Assembly: GCA_004000625.1 (NCBI GenBank) | Contig: SAUS01000066.1 | Coordinates: forward strand, 1 to 12,248 | DNA length: 12,248 nucleotides | Origin: Candidatus Cibiobacter qucibialis | Lineage (GTDB): Bacteria; Bacillota; Clostridia; Oscillospirales; Ruminococcaceae | Reading direction: 5' to 3' | Shown here: piece by piece, positions 7,284 to 12,248 of the stretch | How positions within the stretch are numbered: the first letter of the stretch is position 1 | Layout: the number at the start of each line of letters is the position of its first letter | Notes under the pieces: model-generated | Seen by the model: the letters and a program-made list of their open reading frames with translations, nothing else | The model's database searches: none | Told to the model about the DNA's origin: nothing | Position numbers and translations under genes: made by a program

Positions 7284-7309
7284 CAAACTACCATATTGAC
7301 AAAGTTTGT
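7260..7309. promoter_or_regulatory. Pair of CAAAGTTTG palindromes, candidate operator
   Basis: CAAAGTTTG occurs at 7260-7268 and again at 7300-7308, exactly 40 bases apart. Counting the preceding A, both copies share the 10-mer ACAAAGTTTG, and the second extends to the 11-base palindrome ACAAAGTTTGT (7299-7309). A related CAAAGCCTTTG lies at 7236-7246. Paired palindromes about four helical turns apart between divergent genes suggest binding by a dimeric regulator, but no regulator gene lies nearby. A:T-rich sequence makes some chance occurrence possible. Confidence 0.35.
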
Positions 7310-7339
7310 AAAAAAAAATGAAAAACCTGATTTTAAGGG

Positions 7340-7368
7340 TTGAAAAACGCGGCGGAATTAGGCATAAT
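7340..7368 (+). promoter_or_regulatory. Promoter of xpt
   Basis: TTGAAA (7340-7345) and CATAAT (7363-7368) are separated by 17 bases. Transcription would begin near 7375, giving a leader of only about 24 bases, with AAAGGGG as ribosome site nine bases before the ATG. From this start there is no room for a purine riboswitch. Confidence 0.65.
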
Positions 7369-7398
7369 AGTTGGTAAACATGAAAGGGGTATCTTAAG

Positions 7399-7983
7399 AT
7401 GAAGCTTTTGGAAGACCGCATTCTGCGCGATGGGCAGGTCCGCCCGGGCAATGTGCTGAAAGTTGACTGCTTTTTGAACCACCAGCTGGATGTTGACCTG
7501 CTGGATAAAATCGGCGAGGAGTTTTACCGCATTTTTAAGGATGACGGAGTAAACAAGATCCTGACTATTGAGGCATCCGGCATTGCGATTGCCTGCATGA
7601 CGGCCCGCCACTTTGATGTGCCCGTGGTGTTTGCCAAAAAGGCCAAAAGCAAAAACATTGATGGCGATGTGTACACTTCCACGGTACATTCTTATACTTA
7701 CGGCAAAGATTACAATATCACCTTGGCCCAGAAGTTCCTTGGCCCCAATGACCGTGTGCTGATTCTGGATGACTTTTTGGCAAACGGCAAGGCCATGCGC
7801 GGTCTGTTGGATGTCTGCCAGCAGGCCGGAGCCAGTGTGGCGGGTATCGGCATCTGCATTGAAAAAGGCTTCCAGCCGGGCGGCGACGAGCTGCGCCGCG
7901 AGGGTTACAAACTGGCCAGCCTGGCCATTGTGGACGAAATGGGCGATAACGGCAGCCTGAAGTTCCGCGAGACGGAGTATTAA
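7399..7983 (+). CDS. xpt: Xanthine phosphoribosyltransferase
   Basis: A 194-residue cytoplasmic enzyme of the type I phosphoribosyltransferase family, which salvages xanthine: xanthine + PRPP gives XMP + pyrophosphate. The PRPP-binding signature is VLILDDFLANGKA (120-132). Other Xpt marks are the N-terminus MKLLEDRILRDGQV, EASGIAIA (58-65), the flexible loop FAKKAKSKNI (78-87), and the C-terminal tail AIVDEMGDNGSLKFRE. Length equals the Bacillus subtilis enzyme. In Bacillus the gene pairs with the permease pbuX under a guanine riboswitch. Here it stands alone between its promoter and an intrinsic terminator, and no purine riboswitch is recognisable upstream. It is divergent from livJ. Confidence 0.95.
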   Translation: MKLLEDRILRDGQVRPGNVLKVDCFLNHQLDVDLLDKIGEEFYRIFKDDGVNKILTIEASGIAIACMTARHFDVPVVFAKKAKSKNIDGDVYTSTVHSYTYGKDYNITLAQKFLGPNDRVLILDDFLANGKAMRGLLDVCQQAGASVAGIGICIEKGFQPGGDELRREGYKLASLAIVDEMGDNGSLKFRETEY

Positions 7984-8046
7984 GAGAGATTGCTTGGTTT
8001 CGTATAATTGGGACGATCCGATATTTATCATCTGCATTAACGATTA

Positions 8047-8080
8047 AAAAAGCGGCGTGATTGGGTTCATGCCGCTTTTT
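8047..8080 (+). terminator. Intrinsic terminator of xpt
   Basis: A 14-base arm (8047-8060) pairs with 8067-8080 around the loop TTGGGT, with one G-U pair, and ends in TTTTTG. It lies 63 bases after the xpt stop. The A-tract on the left arm (AAAAA) means it could also work on the minus strand, ending any transcript of the region to its right. Confidence 0.85.
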
Positions 8081-8190
8081 GTTTATGCTTTTATTGGGGA
8101 GGATGATAAATCGTTCGGGTTCTTCCTCGGCGCAATGAGGGCATCGCACCTTACAGACATCTTGCGGGGCACAGCGAACAATAACACGCT

Positions 8191-8390
8191 TTACATCGTA
8201 TGGATATACAGCCGCGAGGGCTCTTCCTCGCCATCGCCCTGCACCATGCAGTAAAACTGCCAGCCGTAACGCTCATAAAACGAGGTGTGGTCAGTAACAA
8301 GGTTAAAGTGCGCGCCGCATCCATGCCGTTGGCTGCTAACGTTACGCCGCATTCCGGCGCGGGGCAGCGTGCTGCATGTGGCATTTGGCT
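8191..8390 (-). pseudogene. Remnant of a GNAT acetyltransferase gene
   Basis: On the minus strand, 8191-8300 reads LVTDHTSFYERYGWQFYCMVQGDGEEEPSRLYIHTM and then TAA. This closely resembles the C-terminus of GNAT-family N-acetyltransferases (the TDH..FYE.YGW motif in the acetyl-CoA-binding half and the following strand). Upstream the continuation (NGMDAARTLT, helix before the motif) lies in another frame, pointing to a one-base frameshift near 8300-8305. Further upstream, from about 8390, nothing GNAT-like remains, so roughly the first two thirds, including the usual Q/RxxGxG/A loop, are missing. I read this as a decayed gene. A short expressed peptide cannot be excluded. Confidence 0.5.
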
Positions 8391-8392
8391 GT

Positions 8393-8476
8393 GTGTCCCC
8401 TGGTACCAACCGCGGTATTACGGTAAGTTTTGCCTGCTGCAGGCATGGAAAAAGACAAAAAGAATGCCAGGGACAC
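8393..8476. repeat. 84-bp sequence with inverted ends (possible small mobile element)
   Basis: GTGTCCCCTGG at 8393-8403 is matched by inverted CCAGGGACAC at 8467-8476, differing by one extra C. Inside is a 7-bp hairpin with a single-base loop (TGCCTGCTGCAGGCA, centred near 8440). The block sits exactly where recognisable GNAT sequence stops. Size and ends resemble a miniature element or REP-like palindrome. Only one copy is in the window, so mobility is unproven. Confidence 0.4.
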
Positions 8477-8635
8477 TTCACTTTTTGAATCACTCAAAAA
8501 AGCAAAGCTCCCCTGGCCGGTTGCACCACTATATGATATAACTCTGGATTGTAAAGTGGTTTATGTGTAAGAAATCGGCGAAGCCATTGCATCATTTTGC
8601 CATAATCAAAATCATTCTGCTTTATCCCCACGGAA
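8477..8635. other. Gap with no recognisable gene
   Basis: Between the inverted-end block and the ProX-like gene I see no convincing reading frame, promoter or terminator. One minus-strand frame reads QNDFDYGKMMQWLRRFLTHK, which looks protein-like, but it has no start of its own and joins the neighbouring gene out of frame. It may be debris of the same decayed locus. Confidence 0.5.
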
Positions 8636-9169
8636 TTACAGTTTAACCCGGACAAATTCATGGTGGATGGCGGGCAGAATGGTTTCCACCAGGTCTTTTG
8701 TGCGCAGGCGCAGGCTGGAAGTATTGATGCAGGGGTGGCAGCCCACATATTCACTGTTCAGCACATCTTCATCGATCAAAAGCTGCACATGGTTTTCGGT
8801 ATCGTTCATCAGGCCCAGCACACTGACCGAGCCGGGAGTGATATCAAGGAACTTTTCCATATATTCCGGTTTGGCAAAGGACAGGCGCGCGGAGTGGATC
8901 TGGGCGGATAGATCCTTGGTGTGGAACACCTTGGTATCCGGGATCATCAGCAGGTAAAACGCGGTTTCCTGACGGTTACAAAGAAAAAGATTTTTGCAGA
9001 TGACCGCCTGCAGCGTTTTGTCAATTTCCTGGCAGACTTCCATCGTCATGGCCGGGGCATGGTCAATGCGGTTATATTCGATCCCAAGACTATCCAGTAA
9101 ATCGTAGGTACGGGTTTCTTTGGCCACTCTGCCCGTAGTATCCATCGGGCGGCCTTTTTGCAGTTCCAT
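8636..9169 (-). CDS. ProX/YbaK-type prolyl-tRNA editing protein
   Basis: A 177-residue cytoplasmic protein of the YbaK/prolyl-tRNA-synthetase-associated domain family, of the ProXp-ala (PrdX-like) kind. These free-standing proteins hydrolyse Ala-tRNA(Pro), cleaning up errors of prolyl-tRNA synthetase. Visible features: the family start TYDLLDSLGIEYNRIDHAPA (21-40), the catalytic-site pair Lys59-Asn60 in CKNLFLCNR, TKDLSAQI.SARLSFA, and GCHPCINTSS (143-152) with the conserved His145. The domain fills the protein. ATG at 9169 was chosen; TTG at 9172 is adjacent and would add one residue. GAGAGGGG lies nine bases upstream. It appears monocistronic. Specificity for alanine over cysteine is inferred from the KN and HP.NT pattern. 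Confidence 0.88.
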   Translation of the reverse strand: MELQKGRPMDTTGRVAKETRTYDLLDSLGIEYNRIDHAPAMTMEVCQEIDKTLQAVICKNLFLCNRQETAFYLLMIPDTKVFHTKDLSAQIHSARLSFAKPEYMEKFLDITPGSVSVLGLMNDTENHVQLLIDEDVLNSEYVGCHPCINTSSLRLRTKDLVETILPAIHHEFVRVKL

Positions 9170-9205
9170 CAAAACATTCCCCTCTCTTCGATTTGTATGC
9201 TGTCT

Positions 9206-9214
9206 ATTATATCA
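9206..9214 (-). promoter_or_regulatory. Extended -10 promoter of the ProX-like gene
   Basis: The minus strand shows TGATATAAT, a perfect -10 with the TGn extension, 37 bases before the start codon. No -35 box is found at 16-18 bases. TTGCAG at 9233-9238 is too far (21 bases), which fits an extended -10 promoter that does not need one. Confidence 0.6.
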
Positions 9215-9239
9215 CAAATCGTGCCAGCCCGCCTGCAAA

Positions 9240-9464
9240 AGTGTGGTTTCCGTTCAGGTTTTCGGATTCTGTTCGGTTCAAGTTTTCCGCAATCGCATAA
9301 TAATCCGTACGCCGCTGTTATAAGCAAAATCATTCATTCGATCATCATGTCTCACTTTCGATTTGCATTTTTATTTTTAAGGGATGCTTTGCGTATACGT
9401 CCCTCATGTAGCATGAGAGCAAGAGGATTCCAGAATTTTTCTGTGCTAAACTGACATTTAATTC
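9240..9464. other. AT-rich gap with a short imperfect direct repeat
   Basis: No gene is supported here. Two 14-base copies matching at 12 positions (9252-9265 and 9276-9289, GTTCAGGTTTTCGG type) lie 24 bases apart. A 6-bp hairpin CTCATG-TAG-CATGAG is at 9403-9417. The small open frames in this stretch run into the repeat element at 9465 and look like chance. The stretch abuts the palindromic element and could be part of a longer repeated unit. Confidence 0.5.
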
Positions 9465-9644
9465 TTAAGGCAATACCGCATAATTCTAAGTGCCGATACG
9501 GCGAGCGAGGTGCGGCAGATGCCAAGCCAAAAGCGCAGATAATACTGGATGTCTTATCGAGCATTTTGGCAACGCAGATGCCGTGCCGCAGCTGCCGGAG
9601 CGGTGCTTAAGCCGCAAGGCGGGAATTGTGCGGTATTGCCTTAA
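9465..9644. mobile_element. Complete palindromic MITE-like element (copy 2)
   Basis: The 180-bp unit begins TTAAGGCAATACCGCA and ends with its inverse; the terminal inverted repeats match at 21 of the first 22 bases. The interior is also imperfectly self-complementary: for example the arms beginning AAGTGCCG (from 9488) and ending GGTGCTT (to 9608), and GATAA/TTATC around the centre near 9548. The whole unit could therefore fold into one long hairpin. Its right half is 95% identical to 1-83. It encodes no credible protein, so any mobility would need a transposase supplied elsewhere. TA or TTAA at both ends could be a target duplication, but copy 1 does not confirm it. It may also terminate transcription from the gene to its right. 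Confidence 0.75.
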
Positions 9645-9677
9645 ATATTGAATAAAGCGATTGCGCCGTTTCCCCAT

Positions 9678-10604
9678 TCAGAACAGGTCTAGCATATTAT
9701 TGAGATAAATTTCTTCGCGGACGCGCAGCTGGTATTCCGGCTTTGTCATATAGTAAAGTAGAAACTCCAAAATTAAGGCACTGCCAAGCCCGCGGCCCTC
9801 AATTTTGAAGTTGGAAAAGCCCATGGGCAGATAGATATTTTGAATATCCTGGATGCCAATAAAACCGGGGTTGTCCATTGCTTTTGAAAAGCGATACCCT
9901 TCCTGTGCGCCAGGGGCTGCGCAGCGGTGGTCGGGGCAGGTTTCGCCAAGGTTTTTGCGGCTTACATTTTCATAGCAGCGCTTTCTGTCCTTGCAGCCAA
10001 ACCAGCAGCATTCATTGCAAAGGAATTCCACTTTATCTTTCTGGGGCTGGGGCAGGTTGTTCAGCTGTTCAAATTCTTTATTTAACCGGAAATCCGGCAC
10101 AACATAGCGGAAGTCATCCCGATTCAATTCCGCCTGTAACTGCGGGAATTCCGTGAGCACCTTGGTTGTAGATGAAACAAAGTAAAGCCCCGGATAACGG
10201 CTTTCCAGATATCTGAGCAGCAAGTCCGAATGGACAATAACGCCGTTTTGTGCGCCGCCGCTATTTTCAAACAGCTTACACAGGGCGTTGCACTTTATGT
10301 CCGCCAGGTGTTCTTCACGCAGCAGTGAGTTACTAAATGTCAGCCGGGCAGATATCCCATATTCGCGCATCAGATCCATAACATCTTCGGGGTCCTGCAC
10401 GCCAAAACTTGTGCGGCCGCCACCCCAGATGCAGTCGCCCAGGGCCCCATAAATGGAGCCGATGGCGCACCAGTTGTAAAAATATTCTCTGTGATGATAG
10501 AACAGCGGCAGGAACATGCGGTACAGCCCATAAAATTCAAACAGCCCCGGCAGATGATAATATGCCACGCCGGGCTTTGAGGTATTCTTTATTTTATCGT
10601 CCAT
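9678..10604 (-). CDS. Uncharacterised cysteine-cluster protein, possibly U32-peptidase-like fold
   Basis: A 308-residue soluble protein of no family I can name with certainty. Residues 196-228 hold seven cysteines (C196, C199, C200, C204, C210, C223, C228), in the pattern CNECC...C.....C...CPDHRC, suited to binding an iron-sulphur cluster or zinc. Residues 253-271 end in NFKIEGR, resembling the KIEGR motif of U32 peptidases and UbiU/UbiV-like proteins, whose TIM-barrel is followed by a cysteine-bound cluster. Strand-like segments GVIVHSDLLL, YFVSS and FRYVVPDFRLN fit such a barrel. The N-terminus is rich in Tyr, Phe and Trp and has a glycine run (GDCIWGGGR). There is no signal peptide. The start ATG has a weak, distant ribosome site (GGAAGGGGAG 16 bases away). 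Monocistronic, with its own promoter. Fold assignment is tentative. Confidence 0.75.
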   Translation of the reverse strand: MDDKIKNTSKPGVAYYHLPGLFEFYGLYRMFLPLFYHHREYFYNWCAIGSIYGALGDCIWGGGRTSFGVQDPEDVMDLMREYGISARLTFSNSLLREEHLADIKCNALCKLFENSGGAQNGVIVHSDLLLRYLESRYPGLYFVSSTTKVLTEFPQLQAELNRDDFRYVVPDFRLNKEFEQLNNLPQPQKDKVEFLCNECCWFGCKDRKRCYENVSRKNLGETCPDHRCAAPGAQEGYRFSKAMDNPGFIGIQDIQNIYLPMGFSNFKIEGRGLGSALILEFLLYYMTKPEYQLRVREEIYLNNMLDLF

Positions 10605-10652
10605 CTTGCGTTTTTGTGCGCTCCCCTTCCGGTGTGATTTTTCAACTGCTTT

Positions 10653-10681
10653 ATTTTAGCATCTTTTTCCGCTGAAAGCAA
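10653..10681 (-). promoter_or_regulatory. Promoter of the cysteine-cluster gene
   Basis: On the minus strand TTGCTT (10676-10681) and TAAAAT (10653-10658) are exactly 17 bases apart, predicting a start near 10646 and a leader of about 42 bases. It begins directly downstream of the symporter terminator, so the two genes are separate units. Confidence 0.6.
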
Positions 10682-10691
10682 AGCAGGCAGC

Positions 10692-10727
10692 AAAAAGGCG
10701 GGCAGTTGTTTTTCGTTGCTGCCCGCC
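10692..10727 (-). terminator. Intrinsic terminator of the symporter gene
   Basis: A perfect 9-bp GC-rich stem (10697-10705 with 10719-10727) with a 13-base loop is followed on the minus strand by TTTTTG. It lies 37 bases after the symporter stop codon. Confidence 0.88.
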
Positions 10728-10764
10728 CAAATGTAACTTGTTATTTTGTTTTGTGGGAACTGTG

Positions 10765-12018
10765 TCAGTCATCCAGCTTAATTTTCTCTTTCAGCACCAC
10801 GCAGCCTGCCATATCGCCAATAACGTTCACGCAGGTAGCGCCCATATCGCATAGGGTATTGATGCTGATATAAACGCCCATCACGCCAGCCGGGAGACCC
10901 GCCATGGTAGCCAGCGCGGCGAACGAAGCGATTGCACCACCGGGGATGCCGGGGGTGCCCACGGACAAGATCACATTTGCCAGCAGGATCACAATCATCA
11001 TGGAGGTACTGACCTCAACACCGCAGGCGTTGGCGAAAAACACGATCATGAACGACAACACGATGGAAACAGCATCCATGTTGACCGTTGCGCCCAGAGG
11101 GATAGCGATACTGGTGATTTTATCGGATACGCCCATCTCGTCCTCCATGCACTGCTTGCTGAGGGGGATGGTGGCCGAACTGGAACAGGTGCCAAAGGCA
11201 TTCAGAGCTGCCGGCAGGCAGGCTTTAACAAACTTTGCCGGGCTTGCCTTGCCAAGGAACTTGACGGAACTGCCATACACGATAGCGGCAAATGAGAAGA
11301 AGGTAACATAAAGAACGACCAGCAGGGTTGTGAGGGAAAGAATGGTTTCCGTGCCGTTGGCTTCCACCACCGGAACAATGGTGCAGAAAACGCCGATGGG
11401 GGTAAAGTACATCACGGTGCTGATGATTTTCAGGCAAACCTCGTTGCCGGATTCAATCACTTTCAGAAGCGGCTCGCCCTTTTCGCCGATTGCAACAAGG
11501 GTAAAGCCGATGATAACCGCAAAAGTCAGCACCTGCAGCATATTGCCGTTGGCAAAAGCAGCCACCGGATTGGCGGGAATCAGGTTTTTGACGGTGTCAA
11601 GAATGCTGGTCATTTTGCTGGCCTCGATATCGGAGGTTGCCATTTCAAACCGGACGCCTTTTCCAAGATTGATGGCTCTGGGGATAATCAGCCCCACAAA
11701 GCTTGCCAGCGCTGTAGTGAACAGGAAGAATATCATGGCACCGCCGGTGATTTTTCCGGTGGTTTTGGCGTTGCCGATGCTGGTAATGCCCACCACGATG
11801 GAGCAGAACACCAGCGGAAAGATCATCATGTTCAGCGCATTCATGTAAATGCTGCCAAGCAATGTGGTAACGGTCAGGACCACATCAAAGCGGCTTGCCA
11901 GGAAAAGCCCGGTCAGGATACCAAACACCAGGCCGATAAAAATTGCGCTGGTGATGTGCTCCTGATACCGTGCAAAGAGTGACTTTGGGGTTGCTGTGCT
12001 GTCTTGCGTGGAATTCAT
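10765..12018 (-). CDS. SLC1/DAACS family amino acid:cation symporter, probably neutral substrate
   Basis: A 417-residue membrane transporter of the dicarboxylate/amino acid:cation (Na+ or H+) symporter family, GltPh fold, with about eight spans and two re-entrant hairpins. Motifs: HP1 TCSSSATIP (277-285), TM7 NMDAVS (313-318, usually NMDGT), HP2 GTPGIPGGAI (354-363), TM8 DMGATCVNVIGD (391-402). Cation-site residues Asp315, Asn398 and Asp402 are kept. The TM8 arginine that grips the acidic side chain in aspartate/glutamate carriers (GltPh Arg397) is Ala394 here, the HP1 Arg position of GltPh is Cys278, and GltPh Thr314 is Val317. This argues against glutamate or aspartate and for a neutral amino acid such as Ser, Thr or Ala, by analogy with ASCT transporters. 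Ribosome site AAAGGAGCT is well placed. Confidence 0.92.
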   Translation of the reverse strand: MNSTQDSTATPKSLFARYQEHITSAIFIGLVFGILTGLFLASRFDVVLTVTTLLGSIYMNALNMMIFPLVFCSIVVGITSIGNAKTTGKITGGAMIFFLFTTALASFVGLIIPRAINLGKGVRFEMATSDIEASKMTSILDTVKNLIPANPVAAFANGNMLQVLTFAVIIGFTLVAIGEKGEPLLKVIESGNEVCLKIISTVMYFTPIGVFCTIVPVVEANGTETILSLTTLLVVLYVTFFSFAAIVYGSSVKFLGKASPAKFVKACLPAALNAFGTCSSSATIPLSKQCMEDEMGVSDKITSIAIPLGATVNMDAVSIVLSFMIVFFANACGVEVSTSMMIVILLANVILSVGTPGIPGGAIASFAALATMAGLPAGVMGVYISINTLCDMGATCVNVIGDMAGCVVLKEKIKLDD

Positions 12019-12050
12019 GTCGGTAGCTCCTTTTGAATTTTGTCTTTTTT

Positions 12051-12079
12051 ATTATATTCCTTTAGGGAGGATTGGACAA
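12051..12079 (-). promoter_or_regulatory. Promoter of the symporter gene
   Basis: On the minus strand TTGTCC (12074-12079) is followed after 17 bases by a perfect TATAAT (12051-12056). Transcription would start near 12044, leaving a short leader of about 25 bases that holds the AAAGGAGCT ribosome site. Confidence 0.75.
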
Positions 12080-12248
12080 GAAAAGACTTCAACTTCAGCA
12101 CAAAAAAGCCACTTTATATTTACGATGTACGCATGGAACGATTGATTTTACCAGCATACAATAAAGATAAGCCCTGACCTTTTGCTTATGTGCGATAAAG
12201 AAGTAATAGAAGTGTAAAAAATTTTGCCGTTCCTATCCGGCACTTGGC
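12080..12248. other. AT-rich edge region without a recognised gene
   Basis: No reading frame, terminator or promoter here is strong enough to report. It probably separates the symporter from the next gene beyond the window. Confidence 0.5.

Noticed and set aside
7718..8149. Minus-strand frame of 143 codons over the xpt 3' half
   Set aside because: It crosses the xpt terminator and runs antisense to the end of xpt; no family resemblance.
8400..8420. T-box-like CTGGTACCAACCGCGG on the plus strand
   Set aside because: It has an extra AAC inside the core, no downstream gene on that strand and no terminator; it is better explained as the end of the inverted-end block.
1..9644. A composite transposon bounded by the two element copies
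   Set aside because: The copies are miniature, in direct orientation and encode no transposase, and the enclosed genes are ordinary metabolic and transport genes.
9352..9677. Small minus-strand open frames across the palindromic element
   Set aside because: They consist largely of element sequence, have no ribosome site, and disagree between overlapping frames.

Overview
The window looks like chromosomal DNA from a gut Clostridia species of the Faecalibacterium / Subdoligranulum / Gemmiger type (Oscillospirales). The grounds are fairly GC-rich coding sequence with AT-rich gaps, strong AGGAGG-type ribosome sites, classic TTGnnn-17-TATAAT promoters, and gene families typical of Clostridia (DUF4364, LPYGKQR-type LivG, a ProX-like tRNA editing protein). 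The genus is inferred from style and not proven. I see no phage, CRISPR, plasmid, tRNA or rRNA genes and no transposase.

Layout. Positions 1-83 hold the right half of a short palindromic repeat element, followed by what may be the tail of a membrane protein. An S1-domain RNA-binding protein (282-1190) and a DUF4364 winged-helix protein (1312-1890) lie on the plus strand. They end at a bidirectional terminator (1987-2036) shared with the converging liv operon. The minus strand from 7085 down to 2079 carries a complete branched-chain amino acid ABC transporter: the lipoprotein binding protein livJ, then after a strong hairpin the permeases livH and livM and the ATPases livG and livF. livH to livF are tightly packed (10-nt gap, abutting, 1-nt overlap). 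Divergent from livJ is xpt (xanthine phosphoribosyltransferase, 7399-7983). The shared intergenic region holds promoters in both directions and three odd palindromes that could be operators.

The second half is more patchy. After the xpt terminator come a decayed GNAT acetyltransferase remnant (minus, about 8191-8390), an 84-bp sequence with inverted ends, a ProX/YbaK-type prolyl-tRNA editing protein (8636-9169, minus), an AT-rich gap, and a full copy of the palindromic element (9465-9644). These are followed by an uncharacterised 308-residue protein with a seven-cysteine cluster and a KIEGR motif (9678-10604, minus), and an SLC1/DAACS amino acid symporter (10765-12018, minus) with altered substrate-site residues.

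Functional theme. Much of the window concerns amino acid and purine scavenging: branched-chain amino acid import, a second sodium- or proton-coupled amino acid transporter, xanthine salvage, and proofreading of mis-charged tRNA(Pro). Most of it is conventional. The parts most worth a second look are the cysteine-cluster protein, the transporter lacking the expected substrate-binding arginine, the palindromic elements, and the palindromes between livJ and xpt. I found no convincing sign of a novel defence or multi-gene system.
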